A DNA stretch of 8,032 bases. It comes from a bacterium. Its GTDB lineage: Bacteria > Verrucomicrobiota > Verrucomicrobiae > JAJYAR01. This document shows positions 1-6,477 of this stretch, piece after piece. The translations under genes were made by a program, and so were the position numbers. How positions within the stretch are numbered: the first letter of the stretch is position 1; the number at the start of each line of letters is the position of its first letter. The notes below the pieces were generated by a model. The model did not search any database. It saw only the letters and a list, made by a program, of their open reading frames with translations, and had not been told where the DNA came from. The stretch is taken from positions 1-8,032 of the forward strand of contig JAJYAR010000102.1 of assembly GCA_021779435.1 (NCBI GenBank), written 5' to 3'.

Positions 1-1766
1 AGTACGACGCGTTGGTTATTTGCGGCGGGGACGGAGACGTAACCCTGGGCGAGGAGGTTTTGCAGGCCGGCGGTGGCTTCGAGGCGCCGGCCGAGGCTTA
101 GGCCGGTGGGCAGGGGCTGCCGGATCTCGATGTTGCAGCCAGGCAGAGGGATGGAGCCGTCGAGTACGGAGTAGCGCAGCGGCTCGATGACGCCCTGGGG
201 GGTCCACTCATAGCTGGCCGAGAGCTGCGTGCCGGCGTGGGGCAGCGTGGTCGTGAAACCGGCCGAAGCCCAGTGGGTCTGGCGGGTGTGGAAGCGGGAG
301 CGAAGATCGAGAGCGGATTGGGAACTGTCGAGCGGGGAGCCGTCGGAGAAGGCGAGCGCGCCGCCGCCGCCGTAGCCGGCCTGGAGCTTGGTTTTGTCGC
401 CGATTGACTGTTCGATGGTGGCCGAGTAGCCGGTGGCGCGGTAATTGCCGGCGTCGAAGATGCCGCTGTTGGACTGAAAGTCCGGGAGGACATCGCCGGC
501 GGGCAGGAGACCAGCGGGCGCCATGGCCAGGACGGAGGCGTTGGACACCGATTCGCTATAGCCGCTAACGCGGATGGTGCGGGTGCGGAACTTCTTTTCG
601 TAGCCAGCTTCGAAATTTTCTGTGCGCTGCACTTCCGGCGAGCCGTTGCGCAGTGAGATGGCTGGCATCGAGGCGAGAGCGTTGAGGCTGTCGTGCAACT
701 GCGCCTCCGCTTCGGGGGAAGGATCGCTCAGGGGTTGGACCGGGGGAGCGCCGGAGCTGAAGCCGAGTTGGAAGGCGCCCCAGGAACCCATGTCGAACGT
801 AAGCCGCGCGTAGGGACTGGCGTAGCTGAGGCTGTTCAGGAAGGAAATGGAATCGAGCGAGGAGCCGTAGTCGAGACGGATGAGGCCACCGATGTCGATG
901 TGGTCGCGGAACTGAAGCGATATGGTGCGGAGCGCCGGCATTCCATCGGCGGAAGGAGTTGCCTGCGGGGCTCCGAAGCGCTGGGGCAGATAAAGCTGGC
1001 GGAAAGTGATACTCATCTCGACCGGCGAGCCGTCGCGGCTGAAGGTGGTGCGGAAGCCGGCGTTGGGAGATCCGGGGCGGCCGGCGTAGCCGAGGTTGCC
1101 GCTCACTTCGAGGCGGTTGCGGCCGTAGAGAGAGGTGGCAAGCGCGAAGCCGGTGCCTAGGTCGCCGTCAAGGCCACCTGCCCAGGGGCTTTCGGCGTCG
1201 CCCGCCGAGACGCGGAGCATGGCGAGCGTGCCGGAAAAGACCGGGCGGGGAGCGGGCGAGTCCGGGGAGTTTTCGGCGACATCTTCGCCGGAGCCGCGAA
1301 GCCGGAGAATGGGACGCGTGGCGCTATCGGTCTTGAGCGTCCACTTCCAGTCGTCGCTCATGAGCGCGCCTTCGCCGGGGGTGGCGTAGACCAGTTCCAC
1401 GCTGCTGAAGACGCTGGCAAGATTGATGTACAGGAGGCTTTGGAGACCGGCTTTGACCGCGATCCGATTTTTAATGGCGGGGACGAAGGCGGCGAAGGAG
1501 ACGCGGACGGAATAGAAATCCGGGCTGAGCGAGGCGAAGCCGAAGATGCCGCGCTCATTGGTTAGCGCCTGGTTGAGGACGCGGCCGTAACGGTTGACCA
1601 GGACAACGGTGGCGCCCATCTGCGGGACGCCGCGGGAGTCGCGCACGTAGCCGGCTATGCTGCCGGAAACGCGAAGCGCGGAGGGCTGGGCAGCCGAAGC
1701 GGGCAGGGACGGGAGCAGCACGGCAGCCACGAACAACGCTCCGAGTTGTGCTTTCCGTCCGTTCAT
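1..1766 (-). CDS. Carboxypeptidase-regulatory-domain outer-membrane beta-barrel protein (TonB-receptor-like), C-terminus off the window
   Basis: The frame is open from an ATG at 1766 to the left edge, giving 588 codons with no stop. Residues 1-26 look like a signal peptide (basic start, then ALFVAAVLLPSLPASAA). Residues about 33-115 match a carboxypeptidase-regulatory/CnaB-like beta-sandwich (SGSIAGYVRDSRGVP, then GATVVLVN and NERGIFGFASLSPDFYSVRV). A DDWKW...SATRPILRLR stretch follows, which I recall from acidobacterial homologues. From about residue 195 onward there are alternating amphipathic strands typical of an outer-membrane barrel, and the last visible part (LEATAGLQNLLAQGYVSV) resembles the end of TonB-dependent receptor barrels. 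I infer that only a few tens of residues are missing. No TonB plug domain is recognisable, so transport is not established; a structural or secretion role is equally possible. There is no clear Shine-Dalgarno before the ATG. The gene lies 101 nt after the GWxTD gene, with its own candidate promoter. Confidence 0.8.
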   Translation of the reverse strand, partial: MNGRKAQLGALFVAAVLLPSLPASAAQPSALRVSGSIAGYVRDSRGVPQMGATVVLVNRYGRVLNQALTNERGIFGFASLSPDFYSVRVSFAAFVPAIKNRIAVKAGLQSLLYINLASVFSSVELVYATPGEGALMSDDWKWTLKTDSATRPILRLRGSGEDVAENSPDSPAPRPVFSGTLAMLRVSAGDAESPWAGGLDGDLGTGFALATSLYGRNRLEVSGNLGYAGRPGSPNAGFRTTFSRDGSPVEMSITFRQLYLPQRFGAPQATPSADGMPALRTISLQFRDHIDIGGLIRLDYGSSLDSISFLNSLSYASPYARLTFDMGSWGAFQLGFSSGAPPVQPLSDPSPEAEAQLHDSLNALASMPAISLRNGSPEVQRTENFEAGYEKKFRTRTIRVSGYSESVSNASVLAMAPAGLLPAGDVLPDFQSNSGIFDAGNYRATGYSATIEQSIGDKTKLQAGYGGGGALAFSDGSPLDSSQSALDLRSRFHTRQTHWASAGFTTTLPHAGTQLSASYEWTPQGVIEPLRYSVLDGSIPLPGCNIEIRQPLPTGLSLGRRLEATAGLQNLLAQGYVSVPAANNQRVV

Positions 1767-1794
1767 GACCAGCCAAACCGGCTTACCGCGGGCC

Positions 1795-1823
1795 ATTTAA
1801 AGTCCGGCCGCGGAGTGCGTCAA
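1795..1823 (-). promoter_or_regulatory. Candidate sigma-70-like promoter for the outer-membrane barrel gene
   Basis: On the minus strand TTGACG (1823-1818) is followed after exactly 17 nt by TTAAAT (1800-1795). The -35 matches the consensus at 5 of 6 bases and the -10 at 4 of 6. Transcription would start near 1788, about 22 nt before the ATG at 1766. The site lies in the only intergenic gap between the two minus-strand genes. It is inferred from sequence alone. Confidence 0.45.
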
Positions 1824-1833
1824 ACCCATGATG

Positions 1834-1850
1834 CACGGGAAGGTCCCGTG
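1834..1850 (-). other. Short GC hairpin downstream of the GWxTD gene
   Basis: CACGGG and CCCGTG form a perfect 6-bp stem with a 5-nt loop, 17 nt past the stop codon of the GWxTD gene. Its position suits a transcript end or an RNA-stabilising structure. No U-tract follows on the minus strand, so it is not a canonical intrinsic terminator. It sits just upstream of the candidate promoter at 1823-1795. Confidence 0.35.
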
Positions 1851-1867
1851 GTGGCAGAAATGATCTT

Positions 1868-3547
1868 CTATGTTACAGTAAACGTCGCCTCCGGCGTCAA
1901 GACCTGGTTCTTGATTTTGTCCGTCACCTTCATTTTCAAGGTGTACTGGCCGGGCTGAAGTGTTTGCAACGGCAGGAGTTTCTCAATGGTCACCTGCTGC
2001 GCGGACGCGCCGGGGATCTTGCTTACGTCCTCGGTGAAATCGAGCACCTTCTGGTTGGAGCCGCTCTTGTAGATCTCGTACTGGATCTGCGCATCGGGCT
2101 TCTTGGTTTTCGCGTCGGGCGTGAAGTTGTAGAACTGGGCGTAGATGCCCATCTTCTCGGAACGGGAGAAGGTTTCCGAGATGCGCGGCCGGACCTTGGA
2201 GTCGCCGATGACGAACTGCCCTTGTCCGATGCTGCGGGTCGGAAGTTTTTCGATCGTGTCGGCGAGGATGAGGCTGCTCGAGGCGAGCGTATCGTCGTCG
2301 TAGTGCGGGACGTTCAGGGCGGTCTCGTAGTTGGTCATGTTGCCGCCGACGACATCCTTGGCGACGACGTTCAGGCGGTACATGCCGGGGGCGAGCGGCA
2401 CGGATTTCTGATAGATCGATTCGCCGTCCATGGCCTTCTGGAGCATCTCGGTGGGAACCTCGACGCTGACGACATTTTCAAAGACGTTGACCGGACGGCG
2501 CGTGATGGAGGTGATACGCGCGTAGATATTGACGGTCGCCTTGGAGATTTTGTCCTTTTGCTGGTATTGGAGATCCTTGCGGTCGAACTGCAGGGTGATG
2601 TTGGTGAGGACGGTGGAGTCGGTGACCTTGATGTAGTCGGCGCGGACCTTCATGGGAAGCGTGTTGTAGCGGATGGTCTCGCTGACCGCGGCTTCGAGAT
2701 CCTTGAACTTCACCTGCGGCGGCTTTTGCAGTTTGGCGAACTGCTCGAGGCGGGTGAACTCGTCCATGCTCTCGGGCAGAGGCATGCCGCCGGTGCCGAG
2801 GTGGGTGCCGTCGGTGCGCTGGAAGCGCTGGGTCTTGTCGGACATGCCCATCTGCTCGTAGAGGGTGAGGCCGGCGCCGGGGACGTACATCAGGGCGTCC
2901 TTCTCGGTCGGGTCCATGGTCATGTGATATTCGCCGGTCATGGTGGTGTCGACGAACTCGATGACGATGTTGGTGCCGATGCCGTCGATATAGCGATAAC
3001 GCCAGTCCTCGAAGGGGTAGGTGGACGTTTCGCCGCCGCCTTCTTCGATCGGGCGTTCGTAGGTGCCGCCGGAGGGATGGGATTCGATTTCATCCGGCGG
3101 GCCGTACATGATGTAGATGCGGCCGCGGTCGGTCTTCCAGCCGGGGATGCCGGAAGCGAAGTGCTCGTTGGCGTAGGCGATGCGCCGGTAGTGCTCTTCC
3201 TTAAACTCGTTTTCCTCGGTGTCGGGCGTGGGGTCGCGGCGGAGCCAGAAGTTCTCAATGAAAGCTTCGCGCTCTTCGTCGGTATTGAGCTGTTTGAAGG
3301 CCTTCCGCTCTTCGTCGGTGATGATGTAGACGACGTCCTCGTTCAGCCACTTCTTATAGGGGCTCTCGAGTTCCTTGCGCAGCTTCGCTTCTTTTTTCTT
3401 CCGCTCCTTGGCGGACATCGGCTTGGCTACGGTTTCGTTGGAGCCCGACGAAGAATCGGTGGCGTCCTGCGATTTCTTCTTGTCTGCGAAGGCGCTTAGT
3501 CCCAAGAGCGCCACCGCGCCCGAAGCGACGAGAACGCGGAGCTTCAT
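1868..3547 (-). CDS. Secreted GWxTD-domain protein
   Basis: This 559-aa protein has a signal peptide at residues 1-21 (MKLR, hydrophobic core, SAFA then DKKK). There is no lipobox cysteine, so export to the periplasm or cell surface as a soluble protein is likely. A Ser/Lys-rich, highly charged linker follows (about 22-60), then the conserved block KKWLNEDVVYIITDEE...AFIENFWLRRDPTP (65-108). The family-defining GWKTD motif is at 136-140, followed by RGRIYIMYGPPDEIESHP. The second half (about 280-559) is predicted beta-rich, with strands such as SVEVPTEML and PGQYTLKMKVTDK, and probably forms extracytoplasmic beta-sandwiches. GWxTD proteins are frequent in Acidobacteriota and Bacteroidetes-like genomes, and their biochemical role is not known. 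AGGAG lies 12 nt before the ATG and supports this start. A strong promoter immediately upstream separates it from the preceding operon. The long open frame on the opposite strand here (about 1964-3499) is a GC-driven shadow. Confidence 0.93.
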   Translation of the reverse strand: MKLRVLVASGAVALLGLSAFADKKKSQDATDSSSGSNETVAKPMSAKERKKKEAKLRKELESPYKKWLNEDVVYIITDEERKAFKQLNTDEEREAFIENFWLRRDPTPDTEENEFKEEHYRRIAYANEHFASGIPGWKTDRGRIYIMYGPPDEIESHPSGGTYERPIEEGGGETSTYPFEDWRYRYIDGIGTNIVIEFVDTTMTGEYHMTMDPTEKDALMYVPGAGLTLYEQMGMSDKTQRFQRTDGTHLGTGGMPLPESMDEFTRLEQFAKLQKPPQVKFKDLEAAVSETIRYNTLPMKVRADYIKVTDSTVLTNITLQFDRKDLQYQQKDKISKATVNIYARITSITRRPVNVFENVVSVEVPTEMLQKAMDGESIYQKSVPLAPGMYRLNVVAKDVVGGNMTNYETALNVPHYDDDTLASSSLILADTIEKLPTRSIGQGQFVIGDSKVRPRISETFSRSEKMGIYAQFYNFTPDAKTKKPDAQIQYEIYKSGSNQKVLDFTEDVSKIPGASAQQVTIEKLLPLQTLQPGQYTLKMKVTDKIKNQVLTPEATFTVT

Positions 3548-3559
3548 AGTAATTCAATA

Positions 3560-3564
3560 CTCCT
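3560..3564 (-). promoter_or_regulatory. Ribosome binding site of the GWxTD gene
   Basis: AGGAG on the minus strand lies 12 nt upstream of the ATG at 3547. The spacing is rather long, but no other in-frame start with a comparable site is present, and the ATG leads directly into a good signal peptide. Confidence 0.6.
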
Positions 3565-3589
3565 GATTCTAGAACGGGAAACTAGTTTA

Positions 3590-3618
3590 ATTCTATGACC
3601 TTGTCCAGAGAGCGTCAA
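3590..3618 (-). promoter_or_regulatory. Strong sigma-70-like promoter for the GWxTD gene
   Basis: TTGACG (3618-3613) and TAGAAT (3595-3590) on the minus strand are separated by exactly 17 nt, each matching the consensus at 5 of 6 positions. The predicted transcript start is near 3583, leaving a 5' leader of about 36 nt that contains the AGGAG site. The element sits in a 96-nt gap that is AT-richer than its surroundings, between the inositol-monophosphatase stop and the GWxTD start. It therefore marks a new transcription unit. Confidence 0.7.
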
Positions 3619-3643
3619 GGGAATCCGCCAGCGCTTTCCGGCC

Positions 3644-4462
3644 CTAGGTATTGGCCATCTCTGGCAGCGGGAACGCGATTTCCCCGCGGAAAATTTTTGT
3701 AAACAGATCGGCGATCACGGGGTGGATGGCCTCGTTCGCCGAAAGGATGTGACTGGAGCGCAGCGAAACGGGGCCGCCGAACATATCCGAGTTCCGTCCG
3801 CCGGCTTCTTCTACCAGCAGCAGACCCGCCGCCATGTCCCAGGGGTTCAGACCAAATTCCCAGAAGGCGTCGAGACGGCCGCAGGCGGTATAGGCGAGGT
3901 CAATGGCCGCCGCTCCCGCGCGCCGCACGCCATGGGTGAGCATGGCGAGTTGATAGTAGAAGTGGATGTTGACGTTGAGGTGGCGCTTGCGGCTGGGGAA
4001 GCCGGTGGCCACAAGCGTGTCCTGGAGGCGCGAGGCGGTGGAGACGTGGATGCGCTCGCCGTTCAAGAAAGCGCCGGCGCCACGTTCGGCAGAAAACATT
4101 TCGTCGCGGTTGGGGTCGTAGACGACGCCGGCGATGAGTTCGCCTTTGCGTTCGAGCGCGAGTGTGACGTTGAAGACGGGGAAGCCGTGGGCGAAGTTCG
4201 TGGTGCCGTCGAGAGGGTCGACGTACCAGATGTAGCCGGGCATCGAGCCTGTGCCGCCGCCGCCTTCCTCGGCGACGATGCTGTGGTTGGGAAACTTTTC
4301 GCGCAGGCGGCTGACGACGAGTTTTTCGGAGTTGCGGTCGGCTTCGGTGACGAGGTCGAAGTCGCCCTTGAGTTCGAAGCCGATGCGGCGGGCGAGGTAG
4401 TCGTTGAGCAGCGCGCCGGATTCACGGGCGATTTCGAGCGCGGCGTCGAGGTACTGGCTCAT
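3644..4462 (-). CDS. suhB: Inositol-1-monophosphatase family protein (SuhB-like)
   Basis: This 272-aa protein has the usual family length. It carries the Mg-dependent phosphatase signatures: DLVTEADRNSE (37-46), VAEEGG with the probable metal ligand E65, motif A WYVDPLDGTTNFAHG (79-93, ligands D82 and D85, T87 nearby), and motif B WDMAAGLLLVEEAGG (208-222, ligand D209). It should hydrolyse myo-inositol-1-phosphate or related sugar phosphates in the cytosol. Family members also act on fructose-1,6-bisphosphate or PAP, and E. coli SuhB additionally takes part in rRNA antitermination, so the substrate here is not fixed. It is the last gene of the minus-strand cluster, starting 10 nt after the hfq-like stop. 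The only purine-rich stretch (GGGGAAG, 4484-4478) lies about 15 nt from the ATG inside the upstream gene, suggesting coupling. The suhB symbol reflects family similarity; orthology is unproven. Confidence 0.9.
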   Translation of the reverse strand: MSQYLDAALEIARESGALLNDYLARRIGFELKGDFDLVTEADRNSEKLVVSRLREKFPNHSIVAEEGGGGTGSMPGYIWYVDPLDGTTNFAHGFPVFNVTLALERKGELIAGVVYDPNRDEMFSAERGAGAFLNGERIHVSTASRLQDTLVATGFPSRKRHLNVNIHFYYQLAMLTHGVRRAGAAAIDLAYTACGRLDAFWEFGLNPWDMAAGLLLVEEAGGRNSDMFGGPVSLRSSHILSANEAIHPVIADLFTKIFRGEIAFPLPEMANT

Positions 4463-4472
4463 GGCTGGACGC

Positions 4473-4724
4473 TCAGGCTTCCCCGTCGGGCTCTTCGTAC
4501 AAGTACTTGATGTCGTGCTTGTACAGGAACAGGTTCGGCCCGTCTTCGCGGGTCAGGCGGATGAAGCCGGTATCGAAGAATTCGACGACGCCGGAGAATT
4601 CCCGGTTGTCGGCGAGGCGAACGCGAACGGGAATCGCTTCGTCGGCTAAACGACGCAAATAATGGAGTTCTTCGAGCGTTTCTTGCGGCGCACGATGCCG
4701 CGATTTCGCACCTTTGGAAGCCAT
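4473..4724 (-). CDS. hfq: Divergent Hfq-like Sm-fold RNA chaperone
   Basis: This 83-aa protein aligns to Hfq over residues about 17-76. IPVRVRLADNREFSGVVEFFD (31-51) corresponds to the Sm1 motif (E. coli [21 protein letters not shown]), and FLYKHDIKYL (66-75) to Sm2, with Y68-K69-H70 matching the invariant YKH. The N-terminus is basic and slightly longer than in E. coli Hfq, and there is no long C-terminal tail. Hfq forms hexameric rings that bind small RNAs and mRNAs. By alignment, several contact positions differ: E. coli Tyr25 to Arg36, Lys31 to Glu42, and Gln41-Phe42 to Thr52-Gly53. RNA preference may therefore differ. The ATG lies 5 nt after the stop of the VWA gene with no visible Shine-Dalgarno, which points to translational coupling. 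It could also be a sister Sm-like family rather than a strict Hfq orthologue. Confidence 0.82.
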   Translation of the reverse strand: MASKGAKSRHRAPQETLEELHYLRRLADEAIPVRVRLADNREFSGVVEFFDTGFIRLTREDGPNLFLYKHDIKYLYEEPDGEA

Positions 4725-4729
4725 GGGAT

Positions 4730-5674
4730 CTACGGAGAGGATTCCCCATAGTATCCGCTCCGCGTGATAGCCCGCAAATCGGCGCGGCGGAGCTTGACGG
4801 CGACGGGGTGGAAGCGGTCGCGCCCGCCGGGCACGCCGCGCGGGTAGTAGGCGAGCAGGTACTGTGTCCGAAGTTCCTGGAGGATGTCGGCGAAGGCCTG
4901 GTCGAGCGAGCCGGAGTCGGAGGGGAAAAAGGGGCGTCCGCCGGTGCGGGCGGCGATGGTTTCCAGGGCATGCTCGCCGCCGATATTCCGCCCGGCGGGG
5001 TTTTCAATGGGGACGACGACGATGGGGTAAAGAACCGCTTCGGCGCGTTGGGCGGCTTCGAGGGCCGCGTCGAAGTCCTTGGTGCTCGTGGTGTCGCCGC
5101 CGTCGGTGACGACGATCATGGCGTGCCGGCCTTCGCGGTCTTCGATGTCGCGGGAGGCGAGGTAAATCGCGTCGTAAAGCGAAGTTCCGCCGTCGCCGCG
5201 CAGGGTATGGAGCGCGCGTTCGAGACGCGCCGTATTCCGGCCGAAACCGGCGTGCTGGGTGACCTGCCAGTTGAACGAGTACAGCGCCACGGCGTCGTCG
5301 GGGTTCCCTTCCCGGGTCACGGCGCGGAAGAACCGGTTCGTGGATTCGATTTCGTAACTGAGGTCTTTGTAGGTCGAACCGCTGGTGTCGACGAGGACGG
5401 CGATGGAGAGCGGGAGCGAAGTGTTGCGCTCGAAGATGGCGATCTGTTGGGGCACGCCGCTTTCGCTGACTTCGAAGTCGTCTTTGTTCAGACCGGTGGT
5501 GATGCCACCGTTCGAGTCCTTAACAGTGACTTCGAGGCGAACGAGGTGTACGTCGGAACGGAATACGGCCGGATCCTGGGCGGGGACGGCCGGAACCAGG
5601 CAGAATAAGAACGCGGCGAGGGCTGCCCGCGCTATAGCCGTGGCAATGATTCGTCCCACTCGCCTTCCACCCAC
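4730..5674 (-). CDS. Secreted VWFA-related domain protein of acidobacterial type
   Basis: This 314-aa protein has an Arg-rich start and a hydrophobic segment (about 9-32) ending in VPA before QDP, a convincing signal peptide. A short beta-rich segment follows (VRLEVTVKDSNGGITTGL then DDFEVSESG, about 45-73), typical of the VWFA-related proteins abundant in Acidobacteriota. The von Willebrand A domain spans about 91-275. It carries a complete metal-ion-dependent adhesion site: DTSGS (96-100), GGTSLYDAI with T164 and D168, and TDGGD (190-194). The expected role is metal-dependent protein binding outside the cytoplasm; the ligand is unknown. The GTG start at 5674 overlaps the moaDE stop by 43 nt. 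A second in-frame GTG at 5659 (residue 6), preceded by GGAAGG, would also leave an intact signal peptide and may be the true start. The stop lies 5 nt before the hfq-like gene. Confidence 0.88.
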   Translation of the reverse strand: MGGRRVGRIIATAIARAALAAFLFCLVPAVPAQDPAVFRSDVHLVRLEVTVKDSNGGITTGLNKDDFEVSESGVPQQIAIFERNTSLPLSIAVLVDTSGSTYKDLSYEIESTNRFFRAVTREGNPDDAVALYSFNWQVTQHAGFGRNTARLERALHTLRGDGGTSLYDAIYLASRDIEDREGRHAMIVVTDGGDTTSTKDFDAALEAAQRAEAVLYPIVVVPIENPAGRNIGGEHALETIAARTGGRPFFPSDSGSLDQAFADILQELRTQYLLAYYPRGVPGGRDRFHPVAVKLRRADLRAITRSGYYGESSP

Positions 5675-6354
5675 ACTTCCCCGTCGGCAAAGTGTTCTTT
5701 CTTCCAGACCGGCACGGTTTTCTTCAGCCGGTTGATGCCCTCGAGCGCCGCCTCGAACGCGGGCCCGCGATGCGGCGATCCGACGGCAACCACGACGCTC
5801 ACTTCGCCGATTTCGAGTCTTCCGAGGCGGTGCACCATGGCGATGCGGCCGATCGGGTACTTCTGGGCGATTTCACGGCCCAGAGCGGCCATGGTTTTCA
5901 CGGCCATCGGCTCATAGCACTGATATTCGAGAAACCGCGTGGCGCGGCCGTTGGAGTTGTTGCGGACGACGCCGTCGAAGCGCACCAGCGCGCCGTCTTC
6001 GTGACGCAGAACCTCGCGCGCGATCAGCTCCGGGTCGATCCGCTCGTGGGTGAGGGCAAAAAACGAGCCCTCCGGCTCGCCGTCGATGCGCTGGGAATAG
6101 CGCGGTCCCATGCCGCCGCTGACCGGGGGAAGGAAGGCGATCTCGTCGCCCTCGGCGGCCACGTCGCCGGCGCTGGCGAACTCCTGATTCCGGGCGATAA
6201 GCAGACTGGAACGCGCCTCCCGGAGCCGGGGAAAGCGGGCCGCACAGGCATCGAAGACCGTTTCCAGCGTGGCGCCGGCCGTCACATCGAGATCCTCGGA
6301 GGAACGTCCGGTGAGATCGCGCAGGAGGCCGAAAAACAATATGTTTACGCGCAC
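5632..6354 (-). CDS. moaD-moaE: Fused MoaD-MoaE molybdopterin synthase
   Basis: This 240-aa protein joins the two molybdopterin synthase subunits, which convert cyclic pyranopterin monophosphate to molybdopterin in molybdenum-cofactor synthesis. Residues 1-81 are MoaD, a ubiquitin-like sulfur carrier: VNILFFGLLRDLTG at the start, EIAFLPPVSGG at the end, Gly-Gly at 80-81. Residues about 98-240 are MoaE: FDGVVRNNSNGRATRFLEY (126-144), HRLGRLEIGE (175-184), SPHRGPAF (193-200), and LKKTVPVWKKE (210-220) with K211 and K218 at the positions of the E. coli catalytic lysines K119 and K126. A linker of about 16 residues separates them. MoaD normally needs a free C-terminal Gly for thiocarboxylation, so cleavage after G81 is expected, as known for M. 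tuberculosis MoaX. The start is GTG at 6354; TAG lies four codons upstream in frame. It is the first gene of the minus-strand cluster and overlaps the VWA gene by 43 nt. Confidence 0.93.
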   Translation of the reverse strand: MRVNILFFGLLRDLTGRSSEDLDVTAGATLETVFDACAARFPRLREARSSLLIARNQEFASAGDVAAEGDEIAFLPPVSGGMGPRYSQRIDGEPEGSFFALTHERIDPELIAREVLRHEDGALVRFDGVVRNNSNGRATRFLEYQCYEPMAVKTMAALGREIAQKYPIGRIAMVHRLGRLEIGEVSVVVAVGSPHRGPAFEAALEGINRLKKTVPVWKKEHFADGEVWVEGEWDESLPRL

Positions 6355-6477
6355 GATGTCATACTAACAGACCCCTTCCGGCTCACTTCGGTTTCCGCCG
6401 GTATTAAGTCCGCGGCAATCCCCGGCGATCTCCGCCGTTTTCGACGCAGGAGGTCTACTATCAAGGGGGAGGTGGCC
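6355..6477. other. Divergent intergenic region between moaDE and the DUF gene
   Basis: These 123 nt separate oppositely oriented genes and should hold both promoters, but I find no convincing -35/-10 pair on either strand. On the minus strand GGAAGGGG (6379-6372) lies 17 nt before the moaDE GTG. It also lies 9 nt before an out-of-frame ATG (6362) that opens a 5-codon ORF overlapping the moaDE start. TGTTAGTAT (6370-6362) resembles an extended -10. On the plus strand AGGAGG (6448-6453) is followed by the better placed GGGGGAGG. Confidence 0.5.
6465..6472 (+). promoter_or_regulatory. Ribosome binding site deciding the start at 6478
   Basis: GGGGGAGG ends 5 nt before TTG at 6478. This favours TTG over the in-frame GTG at 6472, which overlaps the site itself. 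The resulting N-terminus, MKLRLSANTIRVRL, is the form I would expect for this protein family. Confidence 0.6.

Noticed and set aside
355..385. CCG-rich repeat run (poly-Gly codons) near the left end
   Set aside because: A short Gly-rich loop (GYGGGG) within the barrel protein; no repeat array and no frame disruption.
1964..3499. Long plus-strand open frame (511 codons) opposite the GWxTD gene
   Set aside because: The protein is low-complexity Val/Asp/Gly/Leu-rich with no domain, and the minus strand carries a clear family match with signal peptide, promoter and ribosome binding site. High GC makes long antisense frames common.
3624..3641. Hairpin after the inositol-monophosphatase stop
   Set aside because: At best a 5-bp stem including a wobble pair and no U-tract; too weak to call a terminator.
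3722..4510. Plus-strand open frame opposite the inositol-monophosphatase gene
   Set aside because: Shadow of a well-supported gene whose metal-binding motifs are all intact on the minus strand.
4808..5608. Plus-strand open frame opposite the VWA gene
   Set aside because: Its translation is Val/Gly/Asp/Ala-rich shadow composition; the minus frame has signal peptide and complete MIDAS.
5692..6477. Upstream extension of the plus-strand 117-aa gene as one 379-codon frame
   Set aside because: This part lies antisense to moaDE and has shadow composition; the recognisable protein begins at TTG 6478 behind a strong ribosome binding site.
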